A stretch of DNA of 64,000 nt, from contig NC_056747.1 of NCBI RefSeq assembly GCF_019279795.1, forward strand, positions 1,000,590,906 through 1,000,654,905, read 5' to 3'. The notes below the pieces were generated by a model. That model had not been told where the DNA came from and ran no database searches. It worked only from the letters and a program-made list of their open reading frames with translations. The position numbers and the translations under genes were made by a program. The DNA comes from Protopterus annectens (taxonomy: Eukaryota > Chordata > Ceratodontiformes > Protopteridae). Each line of letters opens with the position of its first letter. The first letter of the stretch is position 1. Shown here in pieces: positions 25,801-39,473 of this stretch.

Positions 25801-26730
25801 GAAGAGGAGTGCACAGCCTACTGAACCAACTGACACTGACAGCTGGCGGGGCTGTTTCTTTTTTTTTTTTTTGCCCAGGTCGTGACAGATGCCATTATCA
25901 TATCATTGATTCTAGCACCCATGACTACTAATGAGGCTGTCTGTCACCCTTTCAGTTCTGCCAGCTTCAGTATCCAAATGCAGCAGGCTATGGATGGATG
26001 ATCTTCTAGTTTTCAAAAGTAATCTGCCAAGGACCATATGATTCAAGGACTTAAATTTTACATTCATGCTAGCCTGAGGAGCACTATCTATCCCTTCTTA
26101 TAGTAGGAATCTTTCAGTCCAGAAATAAAGGACTGCAGTTCCGTGTTAAAGTCCATGCTATCATCCCAGCTATACAGGGAAATTGACAAGGAAGAAAGAA
26201 AGATTCTTACAGCTTACCAAACCCGTCTTACAGGTAAATTTCAAAACAAGCAATAATTATCTGATTATGAAAGGCTAAGCTACACGAAAATATTTAGCCT
26301 GTACCTAGTGTAAGTTATGACATAGGCATGGCTTCTAGGCTGCTGCCTAGTAAGTGTTCAGCACTTATGTTGAAGCAGTGTAAGCTGTAAAAATATTGTG
26401 ATAGTGATATGTAGTAATAATGATTCACTAAGTGCTAGTCACAAAGGGATCGACAGATTCCCGATTTTGTTCCTGTTTGGGCAACCCATCATATAATGCA
26501 ATGCCGCCTAAGATCACTCTTACTGATTTTTTATATAGTGTAAGTTTACCTCAGATATACCTTTCTGCTGTTTGTTTAAATTTTAACCCCATATTGTACC
26601 TACTGAAGTTCTTACAGCTATTAAGAGAAGCTCATTAGGAAAGTGCCTTGTCCAAAAGGGCTAACATCCAAGACATCTTCTTCTTAAAACACTGTCTTGA
26701 CTAAGTGATGCTTTTTGTCAGAAGCAAAGA
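22858..26730. other. Keratin intron 6, first part; no gene recognised
   Basis: Mostly unique-looking intronic sequence with homopolymer runs (for example C at about 25502-25515 and T at about 25859-25872). No open frame with a recognisable domain, no RNA gene and no clear terminal repeats. Confidence 0.6.
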
Positions 26731-26740
26731 TCAGATGATA

Positions 26741-27113
26741 GAGTCTATATCACAAAGTCAAATGATAAAAAGAGCGAATGCTCTTATATCGAACACTAAA
26801 AATTGAAAGCACTGAATGTCAAACACATGGAACAGTGATTTGTTTTCACAGAGAAAAAAAAAATCACTGGGCTGTTTTCAGGACATTGCCAGTTCCTCCA
26901 CTGAGGTGAATCTCAGAGTTGGTATATTTAAGTGTGGGGGGGGGGGGGTGTCTGTTTTTGGATTTGTTTTTTTTTTTTTTTGGCGGAGTAGCGATTTTTT
27001 TCCCTGAGAAAAAAATCGCTGTTCCTTATGTTCAACATTTACTGCTTTCGGTTTTTAGTGTTCGATATAAGAGCCTTTGCTCTTTTTATTGTTTAACTTT
27101 GTGATATAGACTC
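26741..27113. mobile_element. Fold-back element FB5 (perfect 9-bp target duplication)
   Basis: 373-bp element with inverted arms of about 75 bp beginning GAGTCTATATCACAAAGT; the arms share the block CTTATATCGAACACTAAAAA. Perfect 9-bp direct repeats CAGATGATA flank it (26732-26740 and 27114-27122). The core holds the shared GAATCTCAGAGTTGGTATAT block plus two hairpins whose arms end in AATCACT and AATCGCT with CCCTGAGA-type turns. It shares core structure with FB1. No coding capacity. Confidence 0.88.
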
Positions 27114-27687
27114 CAGATGATATGCCTGATTCCCTTAAAACATCCTTTGATTATGGCATTACTTAAACATGGTAAATTGCTGGCATTATTTTGTTAACCA
27201 ACCACATATGATAGATAAACTTTGCCAAATTATAGGCTAGAATGTTAAAAAAGTAAAACATTGCCCACAACCTCTGTTTTCTACAATTACAAGGTCACCT
27301 CTGGCTGGTTTTATTCTGAACCACTTAACCAATGGTCATCTCTGGCACCTTCTCACATATATGACAACCTCTCAGTTCTCCAAAACACGAACAGCTGCAA
27401 TGTTTATCAACATCCAGAAGACTTTGAATCAATCAGTGGGAGCACTTGAGGGAACTTATGACTGCATTTCGACTTCCAAGTTCTTTTACAAAGTCACTGC
27501 AAGCTCTATACCAGTCACCTCTGGCTACTGTTCCTACATACTCCCTAATTTCATTTCCCTTGCTCCATTAAGTGGTGACCCATGAGACTTATACTAATTT
27601 AGCAACTTCGTGCAGATCAAAATGTCTTTTCAAAGGAAATGAATATCACAAAATGCAAATGGACATTTAGTGATTCAAATCCTTGTT

Positions 27688-28035
27688 TCAAAATGTACCT
27701 CCTGGAGAATGGAGATATGGCCTAAGTGAGGATACCGGCAGCACATTAATAGCCATGAGACTCAATGACCTTGAAATATCTATGAATCTATGAATAAAAC
27801 TAAAGTAATTATTGGTCTTCTGCCAGACTCTTGATATCATATGATATACGGTTTTGATCTTGCTAAGATTTTTATTGTAGAGCTTTGATGCAAAAGCTTT
27901 CTCAAACATATTAACAAGTTGGTTATAATTGGCAACACTGCCATAATCCTCTATATTCATATATTGCTCACTGACAGATAGTACAATAACACATCTTGGT
28001 GATAATTGTTCAATGTATTTGGCAATACTAATCAA
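27688..28035 (-). other. Unassigned 115-codon open frame
   Basis: A minus-strand open frame with a plausible globular composition and few low-complexity residues (contains YNQLVNMFEKAFASKLYN). I do not recognise the family. A decayed retroelement gag or a chance frame are both possible. It lies within keratin intron 6. Confidence 0.2.
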
Positions 28036-29298
28036 ACACTGGAACCCTGTTTGCTCTAAAATAAAATGTCACAGTCTAAGCTCTGATATTACCTATAGAG
28101 AAAATACTCTTTGCAGACAACAGTACTTCATCCTTAAAAAACAGCTGTAAACAGAGTGAATTGTCATAATAAGAAACATTACACAATGCCTGCAATCAAG
28201 CAAGTGCAAAAGTGAGAGCAGAAGTTATTAATTTTAAAGGCAGACATCTGTGAGTCAGGTCACATGCAAACACACCCTAAAAGAAATTTATGAAATGCCC
28301 TTCAGCAGCAGTAGATTTTCCCAACATGGCATAAAGAAGATTGATAATAAATGTTCTGTTACAGCACAACACAAACTAATGTGTGTGTGTTTAAAACTGC
28401 CACTCATAATGCTCAATGAAAAATCTTCAGTAAAACAAAGGTGATTTTAAACAATACTTTTATATTGAAAACCTTCAAAACGTAGATATATGTGCTTAAC
28501 ACGTAATCAAATAAGTCATGCAGGAATCTAAGTAGTCCACTAATATTTACTCTGAAGGTAAAGAGTTAGGGGTAGACTGCACAGGCCACAAATAAACACA
28601 CCTGAGCTAATGTTTTTAGCTTAATTACATAATCATATTTAAGCAACCAATTACATCATTAGTTTAATCCTGTCATATGACCACAACATATCCTGCAATA
28701 AATACCTCATGGTTGAGAAACGGCATGTATATAATGCATACTAAAATATTAAAATTATGCTAAGCTTGGCCTTCTTGCAATAAAGTACTCCTGATGTTTG
28801 TTGAAATGTACTCTGTTATCAAGTGGTATGCTCTCTTTGTAATGCTCCATGACAGCACCAAATGAGGTGCATTTAAATCAATACCAATCCACACTTTGTT
28901 GTGCCTTGCTGCTTAAATATTTAAGCCATTATTAACATATTCTGATGAACTGTTTGGTTAGCTCTGTGGTGATCACAAGGCCAGGAGGCTGATAAAGTTA
29001 AATACTAAATGCCAAGTCCAGTGGTTTATAGCAACAGTGAGTAGAAGCTAATCAAGCATTCAGCTTGATTTGCTACGGTAAAGGTGTGTGTCAGTTACTA
29101 GTGAAGATACCAATACAGATGGCTACAGCCCTGAATGCAACTCCAGTGGCCCAGGTTCAAGTAGGGAATGTAGGTGCTGAAGGAGAAAGGGAATGTGACA
29201 GGATTGATTAACCAAGGTTGTCTCACTTATCTTGGGGGTGACAGATGACAGATGATTTGGCATACCAAGCAATGCAGTACAACTGCAACTGGAGATTT

Positions 29299-29424
<126 letters not shown>

Positions 29425-29437
29425 GCATGTATGTGCC

Positions 29438-29812
29438 CATTATTTCAACAAATAAAAGTCCATCCCCATTTATGCAAAAGTGCACTTAAACAAAAGTGCA
29501 CTTTCGTGAATACCAGTTCACCGAACCGGTAATATAAAAGAAAAAAAAAAACACTGCAACACCAACACACACTACAGATAGTATAACGGAATATACCTCT
29601 TTCCCCACTGTAGTGCGATCTTGGAGTTAGTATATATAAAGTAGCGGGGGTGTGGGGGGGCCTTTGTAGTGTATTATTATTTTTTTTTATATTGCTGGTT
29701 TGGTGAACTGGTATTTGCAAAAGTGTACTTTTGTTTAAGTGCACTTTTGCATAAATGGGGTTGGACTTTTGTTTGTCAAAATAATGAGCTTTCAACAAAG
29801 AAAAGTAGACCC
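29438..29812. mobile_element. Fold-back element FB6, left end eroded
   Basis: Inverted arms of about 90 bp share CCCCATTTATGCAAAAGTGC and AATACCAGTTCACC. The right end reads to GTAGACCC at about 29812, the family terminus, while the left terminus is lost next to the TG microsatellite. The core at about 29595-29665 has CCACTGTAGTGCGATCTTGG, then the G-run block. The arms contain a direct repeat of AAAAGTGCACTT-type units. No coding capacity. Confidence 0.75.
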
Positions 29813-30069
29813 TTGTATACATATGTCTCAGTGCTACAAAAGTAAGTGTACAAACAGCAGGACTAAACACTTCTGACTTAACTTCAATGGTGTACCCAAC
29901 ATTGTTATAGGGAGGAGGGTGCAGGGTAAAAAGTAAACTCCAGCAAGGATGTTGGGCCTATGGAAACCAGCTCTTCATCTACTGCTCTGGTTGAAAGGCT
30001 TGTAAAATGAGATATGAAACAGCCAGATGGCTGCCAGGAGCACTAATGGTTAAAGAAAATGGACAAATG

Positions 30070-32540
30070 CACCAAAAAGATTACAAAATATGCAAGGATG
30101 TCCAATATGTTAATTCTTTATGCATTCTAATGCACTAGACCAGCTTGCCTCATCCCACACAAGGGGAGATAACATTCTGGACTTGGTTCTCGCCAAAACT
30201 GGTGACTGCTGCACCACTCCCATTGTATGTTCCTCCCTGGTGAGATCAGATCATCGGACTGTCTCATTCGAAGTTTCTATCCCACCCACCCCACCCCCCA
30301 GCCTTAATCAAGCTAAAAAACTTCTCAAAAGCTGACTACAACTTCCTAAGGGAGGCTATCAGCAGCATCACACCACCATAACCCTCAGAGGATGCAGACA
30401 ACTATGCTGAACAGTATGCCAATGCTGTATACAAGCACCTGTACAACTGCATGTACTCAGCCATGCCGAACAGAACTAAAACCTGCTCCTCAAGGAAACA
30501 TAAACCTGTCTGGTGGACATCCTCGATCAGCAGGCTTTACAACAAAAGAAAGAAACTGTTGTCAAAGGGTAAAAAGGAACAAATTCCAAACTGAAAAAAC
30601 TCCCTCATTAACTTCAACAAGCAAATTAGATCATTAATGAAAACCTCCAAAGCCAATTATGACTTGAAACTAGCCTCTGAAACAAAGGGAAACCACAAAT
30701 CCTTCTTCAGTTATGTCAGAAACCTCCATGGCAAGGCCCAGATTTGTTCCAAATTAATACTTAACAGTATCACTTACACTGATCCTGTTGACTTAGCCAA
30801 CCTGCTAGCAGATAGGTTCGGCAAAAACATCACCCCCCAGTCTCCTCAAAGGACCTTTTGACATCCCTGATACTGGTCCCACACCTCATATCTCATTGAT
30901 TAAGTGTTAAAGGCTCTATCCAAGGCAAAGAACTCAACTTCTATGGGACCTGATAGTATACCAGGCTGTATTCTGCACCATCACCGGAAGAACTGGCTTC
31001 ACCATTGAGCACCCTATTCAACCGCAGCCTAAGTACAGGCTTCAGTCTAACAGAGTGGAGAACTGCCATGGTCATCCCCTTGCACAAAGGTGGTGCCAGT
31101 ACTGACCCTGGAAACTATCACCCATTAGCTTGACAAGTCTACTCTGTAAAGCCATGCAGCATATTATTATAGATCTCATAAACAAGGACACAGGCAATCT
31201 CCAAGCACTTGACCCCACCCAGTTCGGTTTCATCAATGGCAGATCTTGCCTATTGAACTTGGTTGACTTCTTTGACACTGTCACTAAGGCCCTGGATGAG
31301 GGAAAGTCAATAAATACAGCTACCTTGACTTGGCCAAGGCCTTTGACAAAATCCCCCACTCGGGCATCATCAAGAAGCGAACATAATTTGGCATAAATCC
31401 CTATCTCATCAGGTGGGTGGCCAACTGGATCACAGACAGAACCATCAAGGTCAATATAGGCACTTCCACCTCCAATAGCAGACCTGCCACTATTGAAGTT
31501 ACCCAGGAATCTGTCCTGGAACCCCTCCTGTTTGGTATCTACTTCTCAGAGATCTAGGCAAAGACAAAAGGCCTGTGGCTGACCAAGTCTGTGGATGACT
31601 GTAAGTTGGGTGCTGTCATTGACTCCCCAAATGATGTTAACATACTGCAAGAGGGTATCTCAGCAAATAATGACTGGTGCCAAAGTCATGGCCTCAAGCT
31701 AAATGCAAAAAAATGTATCATCGTACCATTCAGCAAAACACATTCCCTACTGATTACCACATCAATGGCAACCCTGTAAGCACACAACTTGTGGTGAGAG
31801 ACCTGGGCACTCAGGTTGATAACATTCTCACATTTGACCATAATATAGCGTCAGTGGTCAGAAAAGCCTTTTACTTGGCTCATCTCATAAGTAAAGGGAC
31901 TGCATCCAGAAAAAAAGAGGTTATTACCTCTCTATACTCCTCCCTCATTAGACCGATAATCATGTATAATGCCCCATTTGGTATGTACCTCTCCAAAAAT
32001 CTGCACCAACTGGAAAGGCCACAGAAATACCTCACAAAGAGAATCCATGGCCTCCAAAACCTGTCCTATGTGGACAGGCTCAAATCACTATCACTCTACT
32101 CGGTATTGTACAGATTGCTCAGAGGTGATCTCTGTCTCGCTTACAAGGCAATCTTAGACCATGCCCTACTAGAGATGCTCCATATCTGTAAGACTAACTC
32201 CTCAAGCATTAACAACTCAAAAGGCCTGAATCTAATATGCAACATCAACAAAACCTTCTGGAGAGACAGGTTTGTCTCCCAGAGGCTGCCCCGTCTGTGG
32301 AATAGAATTCCTATACACGCCAAATAGAGAACTTCGCTGACCCTCTTCAAGCACAGCTTTGATGAGTGGATGGGAAAGCACAGATTTGTCCCAAAGGTTC
32401 CATCTGTGTCCCTCAATGACAGGGGCAACAGGTGCTGACTGAGATTTCTTTTTAGGGATAAACTCTTGGCTAGGCTTGTACCGGCCCCAGGGCCATTAGC
32501 TTAGTAACCTCCTGTGATTGTATGATCTTATAAGTCACTC
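30070..32540 (+). mobile_element. CR1-clade LINE copy H, 5' truncated
   Basis: Longest CR1-type copy in the window, inside keratin intron 6. Order seen: endonuclease C-terminus (THTRGDNILDLVLAKTG-like, then SDHRTVSFEV, 30150-30290), linker (VWWTSSISRLYNKRKKL-like, about 30510-30560), RT (TVIPLHKGGASTDPGNY-like about 31070-31110, then LDPTQFGFINGRSCLLNLVD, then DLAKAFDKIPHSGI, GLWLTKSVDDCKLGAVIDS where the usual ADD is VDD), and the CR1 C-terminal region (RDLGTQVDNILTFDHN, YSSLIRPIIMYNAPFGMY, WRDRFVSQRLPRLWNR). The 3' end has the GGCTAGGCTTGTACCGGCCC signature shared with copies E and G. Frameshifts and stops show it is inactive. Confidence 0.85.
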
Positions 32541-33443
32541 AGTTTCACATTATCACACTGGCATGAGTTTGGTGGGACATTAGGGTCTCATTCCATGAGA
32601 CATTAGGTTGAATAGGTCCAAAGTAATAGCAACCTCACCTGTGCCATCCAAAAGGCATTCTACTTTCCCTGTTTTAAACCCTTTCCAGTTTAAGGCCATA
32701 TTCTTCCATTTTGCATGATTGCAATCTGTCACTAATCTGTCAATTAAAGTGCAATGTTGTGCCAAACAGCATAAAGCTGTTTGGTAGTGTAGTCTGTCAC
32801 CAGCTGTGCTCCATCATGTTCTTTATTTTCCTCTACATCAATCTTATTCTTTAGTCTGATTTTTACAAGGTTTTCTGTTTTTACAATCTTTTAGAGTTTC
32901 CAAGGACCTCATGCTTAATTTTACTGTGCTTAGAACTAGTTAACATGCAGCATACTCTTGCTTGGTTTACAATTTTCCAAAGTCTATCTACAGTCTCCAG
33001 TCACAACCGCACTTGCAAATTAGTTTTATCTGTACTAAATCAATTTCATGTCTCCTGCAGTATCACTTAAAAAGATGCTAAGCAGGACTTAACCCAGTTG
33101 TGAGACCAAGGGATCTTTGTTAGTTGATTACAGGGCCATCAATCTTATCCATATGTTTATGGCTGATCTGTTTTTTAGTCTGATCTTATTATTTGACTGG
33201 CTACTTATCCTAAAGTCATATAACCCTTTCATATGAGCCACTACCATCCTGTTTAGGCAGATCACTCTACAAGTCTTGAAAGGCTATTTGGTTATATGCT
33301 ATTACAACTTTCCAGATTCTGCAATAATACTTTTCCTTGACCTTGATTCTTATTAATAAGAGTGTAACAGTTCCATTTAACTTCTCTGTTTAACCTTACA
33401 AACCTTTTTCCTTTCCTTAAAATTTGATAATGTGGAGAAAAAA

Positions 33444-33800
33444 GGGTCTATATTATAAGATCGAAGTTTTACAACTTCGAATACCATATGGGTGACACCA
33501 TATGAGCTAAGTTGTAAAACCTCGAAAGCAAAATAAAAAATGTAAAAATAAAAGAAAAACCTACATGATCGCTCTGAGTGGGGGGCAAGCCCCCCAGCTC
33601 CCTCCACATGGGAGGCTGTGCCCCCCCACACCCCCTGCTTCTTAAATATACCAACTCCAAGATTGCACTACGTTGAAGTAAAGGGAAGAATTCCCTGAGG
33701 CGATCTCCGTTCACACTTGCAAGGTTTTAAATATTCGCTCATATGGTGTTGCCCATATGGTGTTCGCATATTTAAAACTTCGGTCTTCTAATATAGAATT
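33444..33800. mobile_element. Fold-back element FB7 (perfect 9-bp target duplication)
   Basis: 357-bp element starting GGGTCTATATTATAAGATCG; its right end is the reverse complement of AATTCTATATTAGAAGACCG. Each arm carries two CACCATATG-type palindromic units. Perfect 9-bp direct repeats GAGAAAAAA flank it (33435-33443 and 33801-33809). The core at about 33580-33690 is the family block in reverse (GGGGGGCAAGCCCCCCAG, AAATATACCAACTCCAAG, ATTGCACTACG). No coding capacity. Confidence 0.88.
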
Positions 33801-34982
33801 GAGAAAAAATATTTAAGTAAAGAAGTCTTGGGGTACAGGGAGCTTACTCCCTTGCAAAATATCATTGTGGTGTTTTGTGGGATAGTGCTTAGTGGAGATA
33901 TAACATTGATCTTTGGCAATAATAAGGTTGGACTTTCAGTTGTTTGTGTTTCGATGATTCATGGGTGAAACATTTAGGTATTATGAAGAAGACACTGTGT
34001 ACTGCAGGATGCAGAAAAGCACAGTTTTGTATGGTCATTATCATAACATTAGAGCTTCAAGGAAAGGCCACTCTAACCATAAATCATATGATTTGTTTTT
34101 ACCCACCTTTGCTGTCATTGTCTTTTTTTTCCCTGGAAAAATGTCTCATCAGCTATATTGTTATCCCTGTGAGTAACAACACTGATCCCATCCACATGAG
34201 GAACCTTATGTAGCCAGGATTACTAGGAGTTTTCTTCTGTTCTTTGTGGCCTTTCTCAGCTTCTCTGAGAAGTATGTTTGTTGCAGATCATTATCCTTAG
34301 AAAATAATGACAACAACACAATTTAACAGTGACTATAAGATATTCCAATGCAAACAGTTATAAGAAAATTAGAAACAACTCCCATACCAGAATAGTGGTA
34401 AACATTACTCTTACAGTGACTTTTTCCTTAAAGGTCTACTGTTATGGGAAGTATTCCATACAAATGTACATTGTTTTAGTGGGATATCACTGTAACAACA
34501 AATAATTAAATTTTGGTTGATGGCAGAAGCAGTATGTGGCCACCCATGGCTGGTGAACAAGTAAAAGGATCTTTTGTCTTGATCTTTGCCTTGCCAAAAC
34601 CTTTTCTACATCGGGACCAAATGTCTGTCTTACAGTGTCTAGTAAATGTGTTGACTGTAGTCCATGAGGCAGGTGCAAAGAATATTCTGCAGAAACATCC
34701 CTAACATCTGCTGGTGATGTTGCTGCTGCACGTATGGAATATGCCCTAGTGTGCCTTGCAGAAGTTTATTATTATTGTCATAGCAAAATGTAATACGTAT
34801 TCTTTATTTCAAAGTTCTTCTTACTAAAATTGTAATGTTTTGAGTTTGGGAACTCTAGCCTCCTAACAAATGAACATATTATGGCAGAATTCATAAAGGC
34901 TACTGCTAGGTGTACACCTAGCGAAAACCTTTCTGAATTCCTAGAAAGTGATAAAGCCATGTGCCACAGTACTTTTACACAA

Positions 34983-35070
34983 TGACGTGCAGCACCACAC
35001 AGGAATAACTCTGTGGCTGTGATGTATGACGTGCAGCACCACACAGGAATAACTCTGTGGCTGTGATGTA
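34983..35070. repeat. Perfect 44-bp tandem duplication
   Basis: Two identical 44-bp units beginning TGACGTGCAGCACCACACAG, with starts at 34983 and 35027. The perfect identity indicates a recent event. Confidence 0.95.
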
Positions 35071-35400
35071 TGTTAATGAGGCATGTCTGGAAAGAGGCAT
35101 ATGCTAATTAGCCATGTGCTCTTTCCCTTGAACCACCTCATGGAAGACATCTATACAATGATTGAGTCATAGAAATGCTCAGCCACATAGTGGTAGTGAA
35201 CATGGCCAGAATGGTGTGTTAGCAATCATGGAAAAAGTATGTACAGCAGAGATTAGTGGCAAGGTAAGGTTGGGGGGACTCTGAGTGAGTGTATGTGATG
35301 AGCAGCATGTGTGAAGGTGTGTGTCTTTGCCTGTGTGTGCCGGCCTGGGAAATAACATAAGGGGGCTAACGACATGGTGAGCTAGGTGTGTTTTTGTGCA

Positions 35401-35404
<4 letters not shown>

Positions 35405-35469
<65 letters not shown>
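35405..35469. repeat. (TG)n microsatellite
   Basis: About 65 bases of TG dinucleotides in intron 6. Confidence 0.97.
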
Positions 35470-35470
<1 letters not shown>

Positions 35471-36970
35471 TGCATGCATGTATGGATGGATGAGTGTGTG
35501 AGTGTGATTGCTTGGACAGGAGTCTGTGTAGGTAAGGGTGTGAGTGTTGGGGGTATGTTGTATGGGAATGTGATTGTGGGTTTTGGTGGTTGCCATACCT
35601 CCACACACCCCTAGACTAATGAGCATAGTCTATAACACTGAGGAGGACAATTAGCCATCAGGGATAACTCTGGTACAGGCATAGGGGGGATCACTAACCC
35701 CAGGGAGTAACCTAAAACACTCATGCCTTAATGGTGCTTAATCACAACTGTTGTTGGAGGCAGGTTAATACATTATGTGTTTGGAGCTTTTAGTATGTAT
35801 ATATCCCATTAAATCATTTATACACTGAGTACTTAGTGACCACTTGACAGCAGTGTGATCATAGTGCAGAAGCTTCAGTGTAATAACTACTGATATACTA
35901 TAATAGATAGTGGGCAGTTAAGCATGTACTTTCTTATTGGCTGTATGCATTTGTTAGGAACAGAGGGCTTAGTGTCTTGCTACACAACAATTTCCTAGTC
36001 AATGGCATGTGATGACATCACTGTAAGTGCCCAAAACTAGTAAGAAGGAAAAAAGAAAGGGGTTCCAAATGCTCAGTTTTCCACCCAGCATCTCACTCAT
36101 TCAGGTCCTAACAGCTTATAAGTTTGAAGTGTTATTCAAAAATCATGAAAAAAATGTGTGCTTAGCTAAACAGTTTCCCACCACTATAACAGAACTGGGG
36201 GTGAAGGTGGGAGTTTGCTCATTTCACATTTGGATGGAGTCCTTCACAGACAAATCTGGCCAGGAATAAAAGTCACCACTGAGATTAGAATGCATGCTCT
36301 CCCACTTAACGGCAAAACTTAGGAACTGCTGTTACTGTTACTAAACGTTTAACTGGTTTTCTCACTGAAATAATAAATCAGGAAAAGTGGTCATTCAGAT
36401 AACACTGAGCTGGTTTCTAAGGTACGCAAGATTCCCTCACCTTTTGTTTACATCCAAGCCTGTAAATACCACAAGCGTATAATATTTGGTCACACTGGTG
36501 GGGGTGGGGAATATATGCTGGACCTGTAAGATGGTGAACTTACTGTGAGAGGCTGACCAGTACTTTGCTGTGTTGTGACATGGTGAGTATAACACTTAAA
36601 CTGTATTGATAAAATGATAGTACTCTGGATGTTGGACATTGTAGTAAAATATCCTGTAACGTGCCTAACATACAGCAGCGCTCAACCTTCACTAGAGATC
36701 AAATGCTTAAATAAACAGCTGCATTTTCATGTTTCAGCTTCTGTGTTTATTTATCTATCTATTTATTTATTTATTTTTGCTGATTGAAATGCATAATCGT
36801 CTCTGTCTGTTATACATGCACATCATATTTATTATGAGAAAGTGTTCTGCTATGCATTGGAAGCATCCATTCAAAGTTTAATCTGGTGTCATGGCATGAT
36901 CCCTCCTTCTTTCTATTTTCTTATGCTAAAGATTTCTGATTGCACATTACCTCTTGCTTTGTTTATACAG

Positions 36971-37083
36971 GCATAAGTCTTCTGGCCATGGAGGCTCCTC
37001 TTCTCATGGGTCTAGTTCTAGCAGTCAAGTTATAACTAGAAAAACAGAAACACGTAAGGCAGTGGAACCAGACCCAGTCAAAG
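36971..37083 (+). CDS. Type I keratin, exon 7 (tail start)
   Basis: 113 bp with acceptor TTTATACAG and donor GTAAGT. The first base completes an Arg codon from exon 6, and it ends in phase 1. It reads (R)HKSSGHGGSSSHGSSSS, then SQVITRKTETRKAVEPDPVK. The glycine/serine-rich run directly after the rod is typical of keratin tails. It then becomes charged, and a proline-containing stretch leads into exon 8. Tail exons are poorly conserved, so the assignment rests on frame continuity, splice sites and position after the helix-termination exon. Confidence 0.93.
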
Positions 37084-37628
37084 GTAAGTACCTTTCACAT
37101 TTTTTCCATATTACTCTTCATGCTTTCATGTAACACAAAATTAAGTTAGACTACATTGCTTAATTAATTTTAAAAAGATAATTTACTTTATTATCCTTTT
37201 CAAGTGGTTCAAAGCAGTTTTGTTAAAAGGTGCATGGCTTAATTACATAAATAATCTAGAAACAGCCATAGTGAAGAAGTGTCATTCTGGTTTATTATAA
37301 AGAATAAACAAACTGAATAAAAAGTATATATATATATGTAGCTATGATGTCTTGTGATAACAGTAACAAAATTAGCAATGTTAGAATGTGTGAAACCAAT
37401 ATTAGCTGTGCTGTTGAGCCAGTGCTTTAAAATCTTTTCTCTCGTATATCATTACAAAGATTATATGTGAATCGGTAAGCACATATTTGGTAGAATCCTA
37501 ATTTGGCTGATACTAAAATGAAATGACCAACACAGAATTTTCACCGGGGGCAAAAAACACTTTACCCAAGGGGATTCTTGTATGCTGCTTAACACCAAGA
37601 CATAATGATACACATGCGAGCAGACAGA

Positions 37629-37629
37629 C

Positions 37630-37684
<55 letters not shown>
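37629..37684. repeat. (AC)n microsatellite
   Basis: About 55 bases of AC dinucleotides in intron 7. Confidence 0.97.
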
Positions 37685-37687
<3 letters not shown>

Positions 37688-37814
37688 CTCTCTGTATATA
37701 TACTATACTCCAGCAAACTACAGAATGTTAAAAATGGTTTGCAGGATTAAGTGCATTTAATATTTTCAACATTCTCCTCTTCCAGCCATGGCAGTTAGCT
37801 CATGTCTACTATTT

Positions 37815-37875
37815 TGCAAGGGGGCTATGCCCCCCTGCACCCCCCAAGTGAGATCTCAGTACAGTGAAGAAATGG
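37815..37875. mobile_element. Fragment of a fold-back element core (FB8)
   Basis: AAGGGGGCTATGCCCCCCTG followed by CACCCCCCAAGTGAG matches the GC-rich part of the fold-back family core seen in FB3 and FB4. No inverted arms were found around it, so it is a remnant or a strongly diverged copy. TGTCTACTATTTTGC just to its left might be a decayed end. Confidence 0.45.
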
Positions 37876-38099
37876 GCTACTTCCCTGTTCCTCACTGAAG
37901 TGTGACCTCCCTCCACAGTCTCGGCACGTTGCTTGTCAAAAAGTCGAGTGCACCATGCAACTCTACTAACCTCGGTTGACTGCTTTTGGTTCAATTTCCT
38001 GCCCCTTGGAAATCATGATATCTCACATCGTCCGTTCAACTTCCTGCAGTTCGGGTAAGTCATAGTAAGCCATATATATATATATCATGGGATATGGAT

Positions 38100-39470
38100 G
38101 GCAGTCTGCCAGATAAACCAGAGGAGTGTATCCAGATTGTGGAGTGCTCAGGTCTTCAATATCACCCTTAGAAGTCAATGATAATCCCATTAGGAAGCTG
38201 GATTTGGATTAGCATTGATTCACCTACACTAAATGAGGGGGGAAGCAAAGTGCTTTTTCCTGATAGTATACCCTAATTGGAAGGGTACTGTTTCTAGAAG
38301 CTGGATAAAGCTGCAGTGTAACTTGGGAAATATGCTGGATAGATGAGTTAACACCTTGCGGGCAATGGGAGTTAAAATATTGATGTTGATTGTTAGCCTG
38401 ATTGGGGGAACTCAAGAAAATTCATATGTTATGTGAGACATACAGTGGGGAAGCAAAGAAGATTTGGGAGAAAGTGGTTAACAGCTTTGAGGAAGGAATG
38501 CAGAACGGAAATGCTTGATATGGTGCAGTATGTTGTATAGTTGGTCTATCCCATCTACAGTCTACTGCAGTGGGAGAGGCTGTCAGGAAGGATAAGTGGA
38601 AAAGGTGCAGAATGGTTATCTGACTAGGAAATCTAGAGTGGTAGCAGGCAAATCTATAAAGAGGGCTCAGGGGTAGAATGGAGCATGAATTATATGACTG
38701 GAGTTATGGGGGGCAGTTTAGTGGTTGCGGATCTCATGAAGGGACAGGTAGAAACTTGTAGAGTGTGTTTAAGAAATAGGATATAAAGGGGAAGAAGGAT
38801 CATTGGAGGGTGGGCTATGTAGCTGAAGTCCTCACAGATGAGTAGAGAATGTGATGTTCCACTGGGCTTTTGGCTAGTACATCTGAAACTGTAAAAGGAG
38901 GTTACAGCTTAGAGAATGTGGCCAGGGGAAGGAAATGGATGAAGGGTGAACCAGAAAAGAGGTTTTCGGTGACTCACTGAAATTCAAATTCTACTAATCC
39001 CTTGATCAAGATTCACAGAAATCTGGAAAGGAATGAAAATAGAAGTTGATAGTTTCTGATGACTGAAAGAAGTTTGAATAAGTGAGTTGACTAGATGAAG
39101 TGAGGAGGAAAATGAGACAGAAAGCTTTGGACATGAATGAGGAGCTTAGAAGAATGATCCGGTATATATTCAAATCAGGATCTGGCTTAGACAGTATTTG
39201 ATGACTAAGAAACTGAGGAAGTGGTGGAAGGAGTCTGTTCCTGAAGAGCTGTGGCTTAGGATGGCTATGCAGATTTAGTCTCTTAAGTTTTGATAAAGTG
39301 ACCAAATAGAAGAAAAAGTAAAAGTAGTGATCCAAAAGGAAGACAACTGTATTTTTACAGTGGGTTGGTGGATGGGATATAATGTTGATAAATCTTGTAT
39401 GTACAGAACAGGGATGAATTTCTATGCTATTTTCTACAAATCAATAAAAAAGGTTTATAAAAAAAAAAAA
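38100..39470. other. Keratin intron 7 segment; nothing recognised
   Basis: Purine-rich on the + strand, with no recognisable protein family. The minus-strand open frame at 39006-39335 looks like a composition artefact. It ends at the A run that precedes the DIRS terminal repeat. Confidence 0.5.
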
Positions 39471-39473
39471 AAG

